64,000 nucleotides of DNA. Origin: Marthasterias glacialis (lineage: Eukaryota > Echinodermata > Asteroidea > Forcipulatida > Asteriidae). This document shows positions 45,011 to 54,065 of the stretch, one piece after another. Made by a program: the position numbers and the translations under genes. Numbering within the stretch: position 1 is the first letter of the stretch; every line of letters starts with the position of its first letter. Where the stretch lies: assembly GCA_911728455.2 (NCBI GenBank), contig OU452229.1, positions 4,767,574 to 4,831,573 on the forward strand. Direction: 5' to 3'. The notes beneath the pieces are model-generated. The model was given only the letters and a program-made list of their open reading frames with translations. It was not told where the DNA came from and ran no database searches.

Positions 45011-46162
45011 ATGGACAGCTGCGACGAACCAGATTTCCTTGAGTTGATGGCTGGCCCATCGGGTGCAATTGATACCCAGGAAGACCCGGGATTGGGACAA
45101 GATGACAATTCATCAATTGGCTTAGCTTCGGGCAAACCGAAAGTTAAAGGCCGAAAGCCTAAGCGCTCAACGGCCCCGTCATCAGACACGGTTTCCCGGC
45201 AAGAATTTGCGGATGTTTCAGGGAAACTTGCATGTATGGCCGAAGCCATCGAAAACATGCAAACAGTGATTCTCAGTCGACCCGCCAAGCGGCCTAGACT
45301 GTCATCGGATTCAGAATCTGATACGGAGAGTGCCTCAAAGGCCATAGACGAGCTCCTTCAAGAGAGCCAGCAGGGGTCAAAAACCTTATGCCAAGATGAC
45401 CAGTTGTTGGACAATTTTGAGCAACTATATGCGGAGGATGCACCGACTGCCGATGCGGTCAATGACAAATTGGCTAAGGTAGTGGATAAAATGGTCCGCC
45501 ATAAATTGCCGGAAGACAAGGCCGTGGAAAAGCTCAAGACCATCCAAAGACCGACCAACGTCAAAAATTTGGAGTGCACTCGGGTTAACCCCGAGATATG
45601 GAGCTCACTAAAGCCAAAGACCCGCTCTCAGGACATAAAATTCCAGAAGGTGCAACAGGCACTTCTTAAAGGAATTATACCCGTAGTTGGGGTAATAAAC
45701 TCACTTATGTCCAGACCCGCTGCTACTGACCCGCCCACTCAGGTAAACCCTGATTTCAAGGGTGAAATCACCAAGCTATTGGATGCGGTGGCCATTATTG
45801 GACACGCCAACCAGGAACTGAATGTGCGAAGACGGGATTTGATTAAGCCCGATCTTAACAAACAATTTTCTGGTCTTTGCTCGCCACATGTGCCCGTAAC
45901 AGGGTTTTTATTTGGTGATGACTTGCCCCAACAGTGCAAGGACATACAGCAGACCAACAAAATTGGGAGCAAAGTTGGCTGGTCAACTTTCAGAGGAAAC
46001 GACAGATATGATCGGAAACGACCCATGCACAACCACAGGGGTAATTCGACCTGCACCAGCCAGTTCAGAAGAGGTGGTCATTTAAACTATCAGCGCCACA
46101 ACAGACACCGAGACACTCGGTGGAATGCCAAGCCACGACAAGATGTGGAAACAGCAAAGTAA
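45011..46162 (+). CDS. DIRS ORF1, gag-like protein (383 aa from the preferred start)
   Basis: Putative structural protein of the DIRS element. The frame is open from 44843, inside the terminal repeat, but I prefer the Met at 45011 (MDSCDEPDFLELMAGPSG) because the upstream part is terminal-repeat DNA. The protein has an acidic N-terminus, a basic KVKGRKPKRSTAPSS patch, a predicted helical middle (NDKLAKVVDKMVRHKLPEDK), and a basic Arg/His/Gly-rich C-terminus (RKRPMHNHRG..., RRGGHLNYQRHNRHRD) likely to bind nucleic acid. There is no CCHC knuckle. The 3' end overlaps ORF2 by 43 bases in another frame. Confidence 0.85.
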   Translation: MDSCDEPDFLELMAGPSGAIDTQEDPGLGQDDNSSIGLASGKPKVKGRKPKRSTAPSSDTVSRQEFADVSGKLACMAEAIENMQTVILSRPAKRPRLSSDSESDTESASKAIDELLQESQQGSKTLCQDDQLLDNFEQLYAEDAPTADAVNDKLAKVVDKMVRHKLPEDKAVEKLKTIQRPTNVKNLECTRVNPEIWSSLKPKTRSQDIKFQKVQQALLKGIIPVVGVINSLMSRPAATDPPTQVNPDFKGEITKLLDAVAIIGHANQELNVRRRDLIKPDLNKQFSGLCSPHVPVTGFLFGDDLPQQCKDIQQTNKIGSKVGWSTFRGNDRYDRKRPMHNHRGNSTCTSQFRRGGHLNYQRHNRHRDTRWNAKPRQDVETAK

Positions 46163-48237
46163 TTCGGCATGTCCCTACAAGTACAACCACACTGGTAAGT
46201 ACAACATGCATTAAATCTAGCAAAATTGCAGGTAGACTAGCACAATTTGTTACAAAATGGCAAGAAATAACTTCAGATAAGTGGGTTCTAGATGCTATAA
46301 AGCACTATGAAATAGAATTTGGGAAACGACCCTTTCAATCGTTTCCCCCTAAACAAATTAAATTTGTTCCCAATGAAGTTGAAATTATCTCGAAGGAAAT
46401 TGATAAACTGCTCCAAAAAGGAGCAATTACACATGCTACCCATGAATATGGTGAGTTTGTATCAAACATTTTCATCCGTCCAAAGAAAGACGGGACTTTT
46501 CGCCCAATTATCAACCTTCGCCAGTTGAACAAATCAGTGGCCTATGTCCATTTTAAAATGGAAACAATTCATTTTGCACTGCAGTTAATCCGACCACACT
46601 GCTTTATGGCATCAATTGATCTTAAAGATGCGTACTTCACAGTACCGATTGCCAAAAACCACCGCAAATATTTGCGTTTTATGTGGCAGAACAAATTGTT
46701 CGAAGTTACCTGTCTGCCTTTCGGTTTAGCTTGTGCACCAAGGGTATTTACAAAGATAATGAAACCTTTGATAGCCTCTTTAAGACTAATGGGACACGAA
46801 TCTTGTGACTACATTGACGACGCTTTGTTGATAGGTGCAACAAAAGAAGAGTGCATAACCAATGTTAAAGCTCGAGTTGCCCTCACCCAAGAGTTAGGAT
46901 TTATAGTCAATACTGGGAAATCTGTCATGAAACCCACGAAGACCATTGTGTTTTTGGGTTTTACAATAAATTCAGAAAACATGACAATTGCTATTCCTCC
47001 AGCAAAAAAGAGGAAAATTGAAGCGGCTATTCATAACATTATTGTTGCCAATCTTCCCAAAATTAGGGACGTTGCCCAAGTAGTGGGCTTTTTAGTCTCT
47101 TGTGATATTGCCGTACCGTACGGTACATTATTCAGAAGATCTATTGAATCTGAGAAAAACGCAGCATTGACTGCAAACCATGAGGATTTTGATGCAAGAA
47201 TGTCATTGTCTGACCAAGCTAAGGCAGACTTAAACTGGTGGCTTACTAACCTACAGTATGCTAGTGCCCCCATTCACAGAAACAAGCCCGATTTCATTGT
47301 TGAAACTGACGCGTCTCTCAATGGCTGGGGTGCGAATTGCAATGGGCATATGTTAGGTGGACAATGGTCAGCTGAAGAAGCTGCATGGCATATTAACTAC
47401 CTTGAGCTTAAAGCTTGCTTTTTTGCCTTACAGTCCCTTTTCAGTAAACATAAGGACATTCACGTGCAACTTAAATCGGACAATACAACTGCCGTATCAT
47501 ACATAAAGTTTTTTGGCGGCACACACTCCGCTCAGTTAAATGAACTGGCCAGGGAAATCTGGCTTTGGTGTTTGAATAGGAAAATATGGCTGTCCGTTTC
47601 TTTCTTGCCGGGTATTGAAAATGTGAGTGCTGATTTTGCATCACGTCACTTCCATGAAGATATCGAATGGAAGTTACACCCAGAAGTTTTCCGGAAGATT
47701 ATCGATATCTTTATGACGCCAAACATTGACATGTTTGCGTCAAGATTGAACCATCAGATTCAACCTTATGTATCGTGGAAACCTGACCCAAACGCATTTT
47801 TCAATGATGCATTCACGCTAGACTGGGCAAACTATAAGGTCTACGCGTTTCCCCCGTTCTGCCTTATTGGGAAAGTATTGACAAAGATCGAATATGAGGA
47901 GTCAACAGCCATACTTGTTGCTCCACTTTGGAATACACAGGCATGGTTTCCTAAGATGCTTAAACTGTTGGTGAACAAACCAATTATTTTGCCAAAAAGA
48001 ACTAATTTACTCTCACTCCCTTCCTCAGGTAGACTACACCCATTGCGAGATCGGCTGCAACTGATGGCATGCCATTTGTCAGGGAAAATTTACAGAGCCA
48101 GGGAATTTCGCAGCACGCTGCCGACATTATTATCTCATCCTGGCGGACTTCAACCAAGAAGTCTTACCGATCAGCGATCCAAAAATGGGTTCTGTTCTGT
48201 GCTCGAACAAAGAGTGATCCACTTCGAGCGACTGTAG
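46120..48237 (+). CDS. DIRS ORF2, reverse transcriptase / RNase H with methyltransferase-like tail
   Basis: A 705-codon frame. The first ATG lies inside ORF1, so the true start may come by frameshift or internal initiation. RT motifs in order: KKDGTFRPIINLRQLN (about residues 115-135), SIDLKDAYFTVPI with its catalytic Asp, LPFGLACAPRVF, and the active-site CDYIDDALL. RNase H follows with ETDASLNGWGA, the Glu in NYLELKA and KSDNTTAVSYI. A tail with NIDMFASRLNHQIQPYVSW, DPNAFFNDAF and YAFPPF resembles the methyltransferase-like domain found in many DIRS elements. All catalytic Asp residues are present. Confidence 0.92.
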   Translation: MECQATTRCGNSKVIRHVPTSTTTLVSTTCIKSSKIAGRLAQFVTKWQEITSDKWVLDAIKHYEIEFGKRPFQSFPPKQIKFVPNEVEIISKEIDKLLQKGAITHATHEYGEFVSNIFIRPKKDGTFRPIINLRQLNKSVAYVHFKMETIHFALQLIRPHCFMASIDLKDAYFTVPIAKNHRKYLRFMWQNKLFEVTCLPFGLACAPRVFTKIMKPLIASLRLMGHESCDYIDDALLIGATKEECITNVKARVALTQELGFIVNTGKSVMKPTKTIVFLGFTINSENMTIAIPPAKKRKIEAAIHNIIVANLPKIRDVAQVVGFLVSCDIAVPYGTLFRRSIESEKNAALTANHEDFDARMSLSDQAKADLNWWLTNLQYASAPIHRNKPDFIVETDASLNGWGANCNGHMLGGQWSAEEAAWHINYLELKACFFALQSLFSKHKDIHVQLKSDNTTAVSYIKFFGGTHSAQLNELAREIWLWCLNRKIWLSVSFLPGIENVSADFASRHFHEDIEWKLHPEVFRKIIDIFMTPNIDMFASRLNHQIQPYVSWKPDPNAFFNDAFTLDWANYKVYAFPPFCLIGKVLTKIEYEESTAILVAPLWNTQAWFPKMLKLLVNKPIILPKRTNLLSLPSSGRLHPLRDRLQLMACHLSGKIYRAREFRSTLPTLLSHPGGLQPRSLTDQRSKNGFCSVLEQRVIHFERL

Positions 48238-49052
48238 CGGTGATCTTAGACTGCTTAGCAGAGGAATTTGACAAGGGTAGTAGTTACAGCACACTGAACA
48301 CACTACGTAGTGCATTGTCAGCAATACTAGCCCCTATAGATGGGACACCAATTGGGTCTCTCCCGCTGATAAAAAGGTTCATGACAGGTGTCTTCAACAT
48401 GAGACCTGCAATGCCCAGATATACTTGTACATGGGACGTTAATACTGTGTTACAATACTTAAAAAATTTGGGTCCGTCTAATAAGTTGTTCTTAAAAGAA
48501 CTCACTATGAAGCTAGTTATGCTTGTTGCAATGATTTCAGGACAAAGATGCCAAACTTTGTCGCTACTTAATTTAGACGACGCTGAAGTTACAGCTACAA
48601 AAATTATCTTTGTTGTATCTAAGTTGACGAAAACCAGCAAGATTGGCAAACCGCCTGTTAGTTTGGTGTTACCGAGGTATCCTCATGATGACCAACTTTG
48701 TGTCATGACGACGCTAAAACAGTATTTAATTAAGACGAAATCCCTGAGGGGTAAACAACGGTGTTTGTTTGTAAGCTATACATCACCCCACAAACAAGTA
48801 AGGTCAGAGACAATTTCTCGCTGGATAAAGAACACGTTGCATAAGGCTGGCATCGACACAGCCAAGTTCACAGCACATAGTACTCGATCTGCTGCATGCA
48901 GTGCTGCTTTTAAGAATGGAGTACCACTGAACATTATTTTAAGTACTGCCCATTGGGCAAGAAATAGTACTTTTGCTAAATTTTATAACAAACCAGTAGA
49001 GCAAACAGATCACAGCTTTGCAAACGCAGTTTTGGCTGGTACAACCAAGTAG
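48069..49052 (+). CDS. DIRS ORF3, tyrosine recombinase (327 aa)
   Basis: Integrates the circular DIRS intermediate by site-specific recombination. An N-terminal SAM-like core-binding region (SSWRTSTKKSYRSAIQKW, about residues 27-45) precedes the catalytic domain. Visible catalytic residues: Arg in SGQRCQTLSLL, then HSTRSAACSAA (His-x-x-Arg), a His in STAHWARNSTF and the nucleophile Tyr in AKFYNKP near the C-terminus. The full R-H-R-H-Y set is there. The frame overlaps ORF2 by 169 bases. Confidence 0.92.
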   Translation: MPFVRENLQSQGISQHAADIIISSWRTSTKKSYRSAIQKWVLFCARTKSDPLRATVAVILDCLAEEFDKGSSYSTLNTLRSALSAILAPIDGTPIGSLPLIKRFMTGVFNMRPAMPRYTCTWDVNTVLQYLKNLGPSNKLFLKELTMKLVMLVAMISGQRCQTLSLLNLDDAEVTATKIIFVVSKLTKTSKIGKPPVSLVLPRYPHDDQLCVMTTLKQYLIKTKSLRGKQRCLFVSYTSPHKQVRSETISRWIKNTLHKAGIDTAKFTAHSTRSAACSAAFKNGVPLNIILSTAHWARNSTFAKFYNKPVEQTDHSFANAVLAGTTK

Positions 49053-49242
49053 GTTGGTCATTTCTTAAGAAATGCAAATGTAATTTGTTATGTTAATACA
49101 CGATTTTCTCTTGCTTACTATGTTTACAACAGTTAAAGAGTTCAGAGCTATAGAACATTTAATAAATTGTGATAAACCATTAAGTCGTATACACAATCAT
49201 GTTTTTTATTGCATGTTGCCCGTCTCTGTGCTCTAAAATCTC

Positions 49243-49354
49243 ATGTAAGTCCGAAGTGGAGGTGATGACGAGGTGGAATTCTAAAATTAAACGAATAGAA
49301 TGAAGTTTAATTGGAATTCTACTGAGTCTATCACCGACACTGAAGGACTTACAT
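49243..49354 (+). repeat. DIRS internal complementary region (circle-junction copy)
   Basis: The first half, ATGTAAGTCCGAAGTGGAGG through GAGGTGGAAT, is the reverse complement of the element's left outer end. The second half, from ATTCTAAAATTAAACG to CACTGAAGGACTTACAT, is the reverse complement of the right outer end. They meet at GGAATTCT near 49278-49282, where a joined left-right end of a circle would fall. This region is thought to template completion of the ends. Confidence 0.92.
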
Positions 49355-49424
49355 TCCCTCCACATAGGTTGCAACTTCAATTAGTTGACCCACCCCATTT
49401 CGCCGGGCACAATGTTCCTTGGTG

Positions 49425-49545
49425 AAAAATGTATTGGGGAGCACTGGGCGTGGTGGGGCTTTTATACCATGTAAGTCCTTCAGTGTCGGTGATAGACTCA
49501 GTAGAATTCCAATTAAACTTCATTCTATTCGTTTAATTTTAGAAT
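49425..49545 (+). repeat. DIRS right inverted terminal repeat
   Basis: The inner 54 bp (AAAAATGTATTGGGGAGCAC...) are a perfect inverse of 44887-44940. The outer part, from TTCAGTGTCGGTGATAGACT to TTTTAGAAT, is unlike the left outer end but is inverted in the internal complementary region. Confidence 0.9.
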
Positions 49546-50766
49546 CATCGGCTGTGACCAAGTGGCCAGCTGTGAATCTTTTGGCCGGTACTATGGGTGG
49601 GGGAGGGGGTTCTATGGGGAGGGAAGAGGGTATTATGGGGAGGGGGTAGCCTTAGTCGGCAAGCGCCATAAAGAAAGTGAAAAGAAAGTGAAAAGTTGGT
49701 CCTGTTGGTTCTCGATGCAAGCACCATCACCGGCCCTAGAATGATGTGGTTCCTTACATTGCAAGCTGAGGATGCAACGGATGAAATAAGGCCAGACACT
49801 CTGTGCAGGACGTCACATAAAACAAAAAGCGCGCTTTGTCACACACCCACACGACTCACATAAAATAAAGATTTTTACCCAAAATGGCCCCTGGTGGAGA
49901 ATTTTGTATTTATTTTTTATTTCTAATTTTATTTTTGTTTACGTCATCATGTTGAACTTGGTGAAATCATGGAGGTAGACAATTATTTTCTACCTCCATG
50001 GTGAAATGAACATTTGTGGCAAGTTTTATAAAATGCGATACAGAACTTGTACAGATTGGAGGGCGCACTATGTGGCCCCTTTGGACGCCGTAAAGTAAAA
50101 CATAAGAACAAAAAGAAAGACAAAACGGTCCTGACTGAGCGTAAGATATAATATTATTATTATTTTTTTAACCTTAAGTTTGTATGCTTACTATGTTGTT
50201 AAATGTAACGATTTCCTGGCAGTGGTGCTTAGCATTTCCCGCTTCCCTGAGCACAGAAGGTCAAAGTCACACATGCACCTGTTTATTGTCGACGCCTGTA
50301 AATCAAGGATTTCTCTGTGTTCTCCCATTATTTCAGCGGCGAAACTAGGGTATAGTGTTTAGGGCACAAGGGGGTGCACGATTTTTTCTAGGGGGGGGGG
50401 GGCATTTCTGGCCAGTTAAAATACAATGTTCATTTTTCCTATATAAACATTCCCCTTTTCAGCGCTCTTGTTATGCCGTTTACTGTTTTATGTAAGATAA
50501 ATCTGACATGGAGGTAAAACAAATACAGTGTCTGCGTGTAAATAGAAAAATAGTTCAAAAAAACATAAAAATTGTTATAAAAAAAACACCTTTGAAATTA
50601 CTACTTAAAAGCTTACAAAATATGACATTTTACTCTGGTGTTGTTGTTGTTGTTTTTTTTTTTGGCTAAAAAGTCCAGATTTCAAATGGTGGGGAGGGGG
50701 GACACCCAGGGGAGGGGGCACGGACATTAATATTGGGGGCACAGATACATGCAAAGACAACCTGCA

Positions 50767-51230
50767 CAATGGGAGACTTTGGAACGCTAGGTGGCAGCAG
50801 ATTTACGAGGTAAATTTCCATTGTTTGCGTAGTTCTGAGAATGTGCACACTTCCGAGAACAATAATATTTTTTATAGACCTTTCTTTTGCAACGTCACAC
50901 CCAAATTTTTTGCCAACCAAGATGGAAAAACTACGGGGAGCCATGAATGCACAGCAAAGACAGTTAATCACAGTTTGCAAAAATGTTACACAAATATTCA
51001 AAAATTGTTCAAAATTTGTTGGAAACAAACCAACCAATCATGGGATGTACTTTCTTTAAATAGAAAGTTGCAAGAACGATGAATTTGGTCACGTCTGTCA
51101 ACAAGACTTTGAATGCTTTGCTACATCTGGCCGTCCATGCCACCAGCGTGGTTTGTTTATCAATAATGAAAAGGTCTATATTTACCTGGTAAGTCTGCTG
51201 CCACCTAGCGTCCCCAAAAGTCTTCAATTG
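50767..51230. mobile_element. MITE with CAATGGGAGAC termini, interrupted by another MITE
   Basis: The left end CAATGGGAGACTTTGGAACG and the arm GGCAGCAGATTTACGAGGTA face the right arm ACCTGGTAAGTCTGCTGCCA and CAAAAGTCTTCAATTG. Removing 50873-51180 leaves an element of about 156 bp, co-linear with 16637-16788. Confidence 0.85.
50873..51180. mobile_element. TATAGACC-type MITE nested in another MITE
   Basis: Begins TATAGACCTTTCTTTTGCAA and ends AATGAAAAGGTCTATA, 308 bp. It sits exactly at the point where the uninterrupted relative at 16637-16788 reads straight through, which fixes the insertion order. The interior is longer than in the copies at 23824 and 24503, so it is a different subfamily. 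Confidence 0.8.
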
Positions 51231-51990
51231 AGGCTTTGCTAGGTGTTGGATTGATCATAGGTTCGAAGAAGACATTGCAAGAACCAACACAGTTCTTATA
51301 AGAACCAGTTCCTATGACGGTTCCAGTTAAGAACCTTTCATACAATTCTTTCTTAGTGAACCCTACATGGTGTCCTAAGCCTCGACCTGGATAACTTATC
51401 TATTAACGACTTAAACAGTTAAATAACCCACAACTGTTTTATCAAACATTCAAAAATCGTTTGCAAAATTCTCTTTATTCAAAAAATGTAAATCAATAAC
51501 AATGTATTTTGTATTAACATATAAAAAGACACTACGAAATAAAAAGTAGGGAAAAACATATGTTTCAAAATGTATTCCAGTGAATTAAATTTCAGTATAA
51601 CTAAGACTCACTTGCTACAGTACTGTTACAAAATTGATCTTCAGGACGTTTAGCTTTAATGCAGTGACTTATGTTAAGTAGACAGCAGTATTTAAAAGTA
51701 ATTCATCAAGAGCTCAGCTACACACGAAAAAAACCCATAAAGATGTTGATTCTTTTTTTTTCGATCATTTTCCAAAATCCATTTGCGATATTTCATATAC
51801 AGTGAATCAGATTGTTAATAGACTTTGCAAGTCTTGTGGTGTCATTTGTAAAGCAGGGGGGTTGAAATGGTGTATTTAAAACACGTTGATCAAGCTACTA
51901 GGAGATGTGCCGTATTTAACCAGTTAAAGCTAGGGTTTTCCAAACTTTTCCGTGCTTCAAAAAACAAAGCCAAGAGAACAAAGACTCTCC

Positions 51991-52018
51991 TTGAAGCACC
52001 AGGGCCCTGGTGCTTCAA
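51991..52018. repeat. Perfect 28-bp palindrome
   Basis: TTGAAGCACCAGGG joined directly to CCCTGGTGCTTCAA, no spacer and no mismatch. A further TGCTTCAAAAAAC copy of one arm lies at about 51953, suggesting local duplication or template switching. Confidence 0.85.
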
Positions 52019-53459
52019 AAAACAGGTTTTTTTTGTTTTTGCTTCTCTTTCTAGAAAATATATTTATTCAGCATTAATCACAAACCTCGGCCATGAGAGG
52101 CGGCCGATAATTTGTCCCATGGCCGGAACCAAGGCTAGAATCTCGGTTTACTCGGACTTACCTCCTTTGAGCCAAAATACGATGATAAACTGTGGTGAAA
52201 GCTTCTAGATATCCCTTAATCCTCTTTTTAAACAAAAAGAACTGAGGTCTGGACTTGGGGATTACACAATAACCCCGCACAAAGGGAGAATATCAGAATT
52301 ATTTCCAGTACCATCTGTCCTCTTTGTGTGGGTGAACTTAAGCGGTGCACGAGTGAGTGCATGCGCTGTGCACGCTCCGGCATGGAATGTCAGGGCGACC
52401 TTTGTTCCGGTCTTCCGAATTCACACAAAAAATACAACGTCCACGTCAACCGATTTCTGGCAGGAAAAAATACTGGTGTGTCATCCGGCGTTAACTGGTA
52501 AAGAGCCCAATATTGTGATTGTGAAATAGAAACAAGAGTGGTATAAAAGCAACAACACGGCAAATCAGTCCCTATGTCATCAGTCCCTATGTCTAAAGCT
52601 ACACTTCTAGTTGCCATGGAATTTTCTTGTAGTCTCTCAATTGGCAACCGTCTAGTTGAGTTGTTTGGGCGTTTTTGTTTGCTGATGTCTAGAAAGAATC
52701 TTTTCCTTTTCCAACTTCTCGTTTATTCACTGCTTTTGCTTTCTACGTGTGCACATCACTTCTCCATCACGGCGGCACTGGCACCGGTCTTTGTGGCGGA
52801 TTCCAATCTCCAAAGAGTCACCAAGCTGTTTAAAATCAAAGAAATAGATCTTGTTACAATTGGTACCGATTATAAAATCACTCAAATAGCAAGAAAAATA
52901 TCTCTATAATCGGTCTACTGCATTTCAAGCCTAACCTGACCAAATTTGACAAAAAAAAAAAAAAAAAAAATTAATGAAAATAAAATAAAATAAATAAATA
53001 AAATCATTGATTGGCCATTTTTCCTGAAACAGATTCAGTTGTTACAAACACAGGAAATCTGAACTCAAATTACACAGCCTAAGAAAACCATAATATAAGA
53101 CCTCTGATACACTCAACCAAACCCACCCAACACAATCTGATCTCAGGGTCAATTCTTCTCTATCCTTCCCTACCAAGACAAAATTAAAAACCCACAATTA
53201 AAACTAAACAAGCTCCACTGAAAATTTCAGTATGCAACACAACCCATCCTAATCTAAAGGGTTGCGTCGTCATGATTATAGCAGTGAATGGAATAACCTA
53301 GTTACTCCGCGCACGTGCACGCCGGCAGTCACATCACAGTTTGACAAAGATGGCACACTTTGTGATTTGATCGCAAGCGCGCGTGTGTGCAGTATCTGGG
53401 TGTGAGTTCATCTTTCCATGCACGGCCCACAGACCTGTTATAATCATGACGACACAGCC

Positions 53460-53825
53460 CCTTTAACACAATCCAACAAGCATAACCAACCCAACCTACT
53501 CCAACCCACCCAACCTAATAAACCAAATCCATTCCCATCAAATACGACCAAACCCAATCCAACCCATTCAAACCCATCCAAACCCAACACAACACAACCT
53601 AATCAACCAAATCCATTCCCATCAAATACGACCAAACCCAATCCAACCCATCCAAACCCAGCCCAACGAAACCCAACAGAACACAACCCAAACCTCACCC
53701 AACCTGATAAAAGAAATCCATTCCCACACAACCCATTCAAACCCAACCCAACCCAAGCCCATCCAACACACAAAAAAAACAACCAAATCCATTCCCCTCA
53801 AACCCAAACCTACCCAGCCCAACCC
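53460..53825. repeat. C/A-rich minisatellite (AACCC-like) with about 84-bp higher order
   Basis: Built from AACCCAATCC/AACCCATCC words. A larger block, AACCAAATCCATTCCCATCA, recurs near 53521 and 53604, with weaker copies near 53711 and 53780. The minus strand is rich in GGGTTGGG runs, so the intron RNA or DNA here could form G-quadruplexes. The plus-strand frame 53418-53903 (Pro/Asn/Thr-rich) is purely a product of this repeat. Confidence 0.85.
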
Positions 53826-53838
53826 CTTGTCTCCTTAC

Positions 53839-54065
53839 CTGATAGTACTCCTTCTGCCCATTGCCGTCAGCGTCATACAGGCATCCACACTGTCGTTGTT
53901 TGACGCACATCCCATCCGAGTCCAGCACGGACCCTGGTGGACAAAAGCAGCCCTGAACACACATGGCTGGACAACCAATCAGCTCATCGCTGCGGACATT
54001 CTCACAGGTCATAGGGCAAGCTGTCCCGCACTCTTGGTAAATCTTCCCATCTCTACACTCCACAT
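53839..54065 (-). CDS. TIL (trypsin-inhibitor-like) domain exon
   Basis: Acceptor CCTTTTGCAG, donor TATCAG/GTAAGG; phase 1 in, 0 out. VECRDGKIYQECGTACPMTC, then VQGCFCPPGSVLDSDGMCVK and QRQCGCLYDADGNGQKEYYQ give the ten-cysteine TIL pattern as in VWF-related proteins. The KEYYQ end looks like the start of a TILa/VWC-type unit completed by a next exon that I could not find. Confidence 0.88.

Larger units (their letters stand above)
44860..49545 (+). mobile_element. DIRS-type tyrosine-recombinase retrotransposon, 4686 bp, apparently complete
   Basis: DIRS elements copy through RNA and integrate a circular DNA with a tyrosine recombinase instead of an integrase. Present in order: a left end starting ATTCCACCTCG, a gag-like ORF, an RT/RNase H ORF, a tyrosine recombinase ORF, an internal complementary region (49243-49354), and a right end finishing TTTTAGAAT. 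The inner parts of the two ends are perfect inverted copies for 54 bp (44887-44940 and 49425-49478). The outer parts differ, and each is matched in reverse complement by one half of the internal region, which is the DIRS-1 arrangement. No target duplication is seen, as expected. All three ORFs lack stops or frameshifts, so the copy looks young. Confidence 0.93.
49546..53459. other. No gene recognised; repeats and low-complexity DNA
   Basis: Holds G-rich stretches (49590-49645, 50388-50402, 50690-50720), a nested MITE pair (50767-51230), a perfect palindrome (51991-52018), a direct duplication of CAGTCCCTATGTC at 52567 and 52583, and a poly-A tract near 52953-52970. The minus-strand WAP/antistasin gene should continue leftward into this region, because its exon at 53839 ends in a donor, but I could not find the next exon. 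Confidence 0.4.

Noticed and set aside
49546..53838. Next 3' exon of the antistasin/WAP/TIL gene
   Set aside because: Looked for cysteine-rich minus-strand segments with splice signals; none convincing, including 52390-52647.
53418..53903. 161-codon Pro/Asn/Thr-rich plus-strand frame
   Set aside because: Entirely generated by the C/A-rich minisatellite and antisense to the TIL exon.
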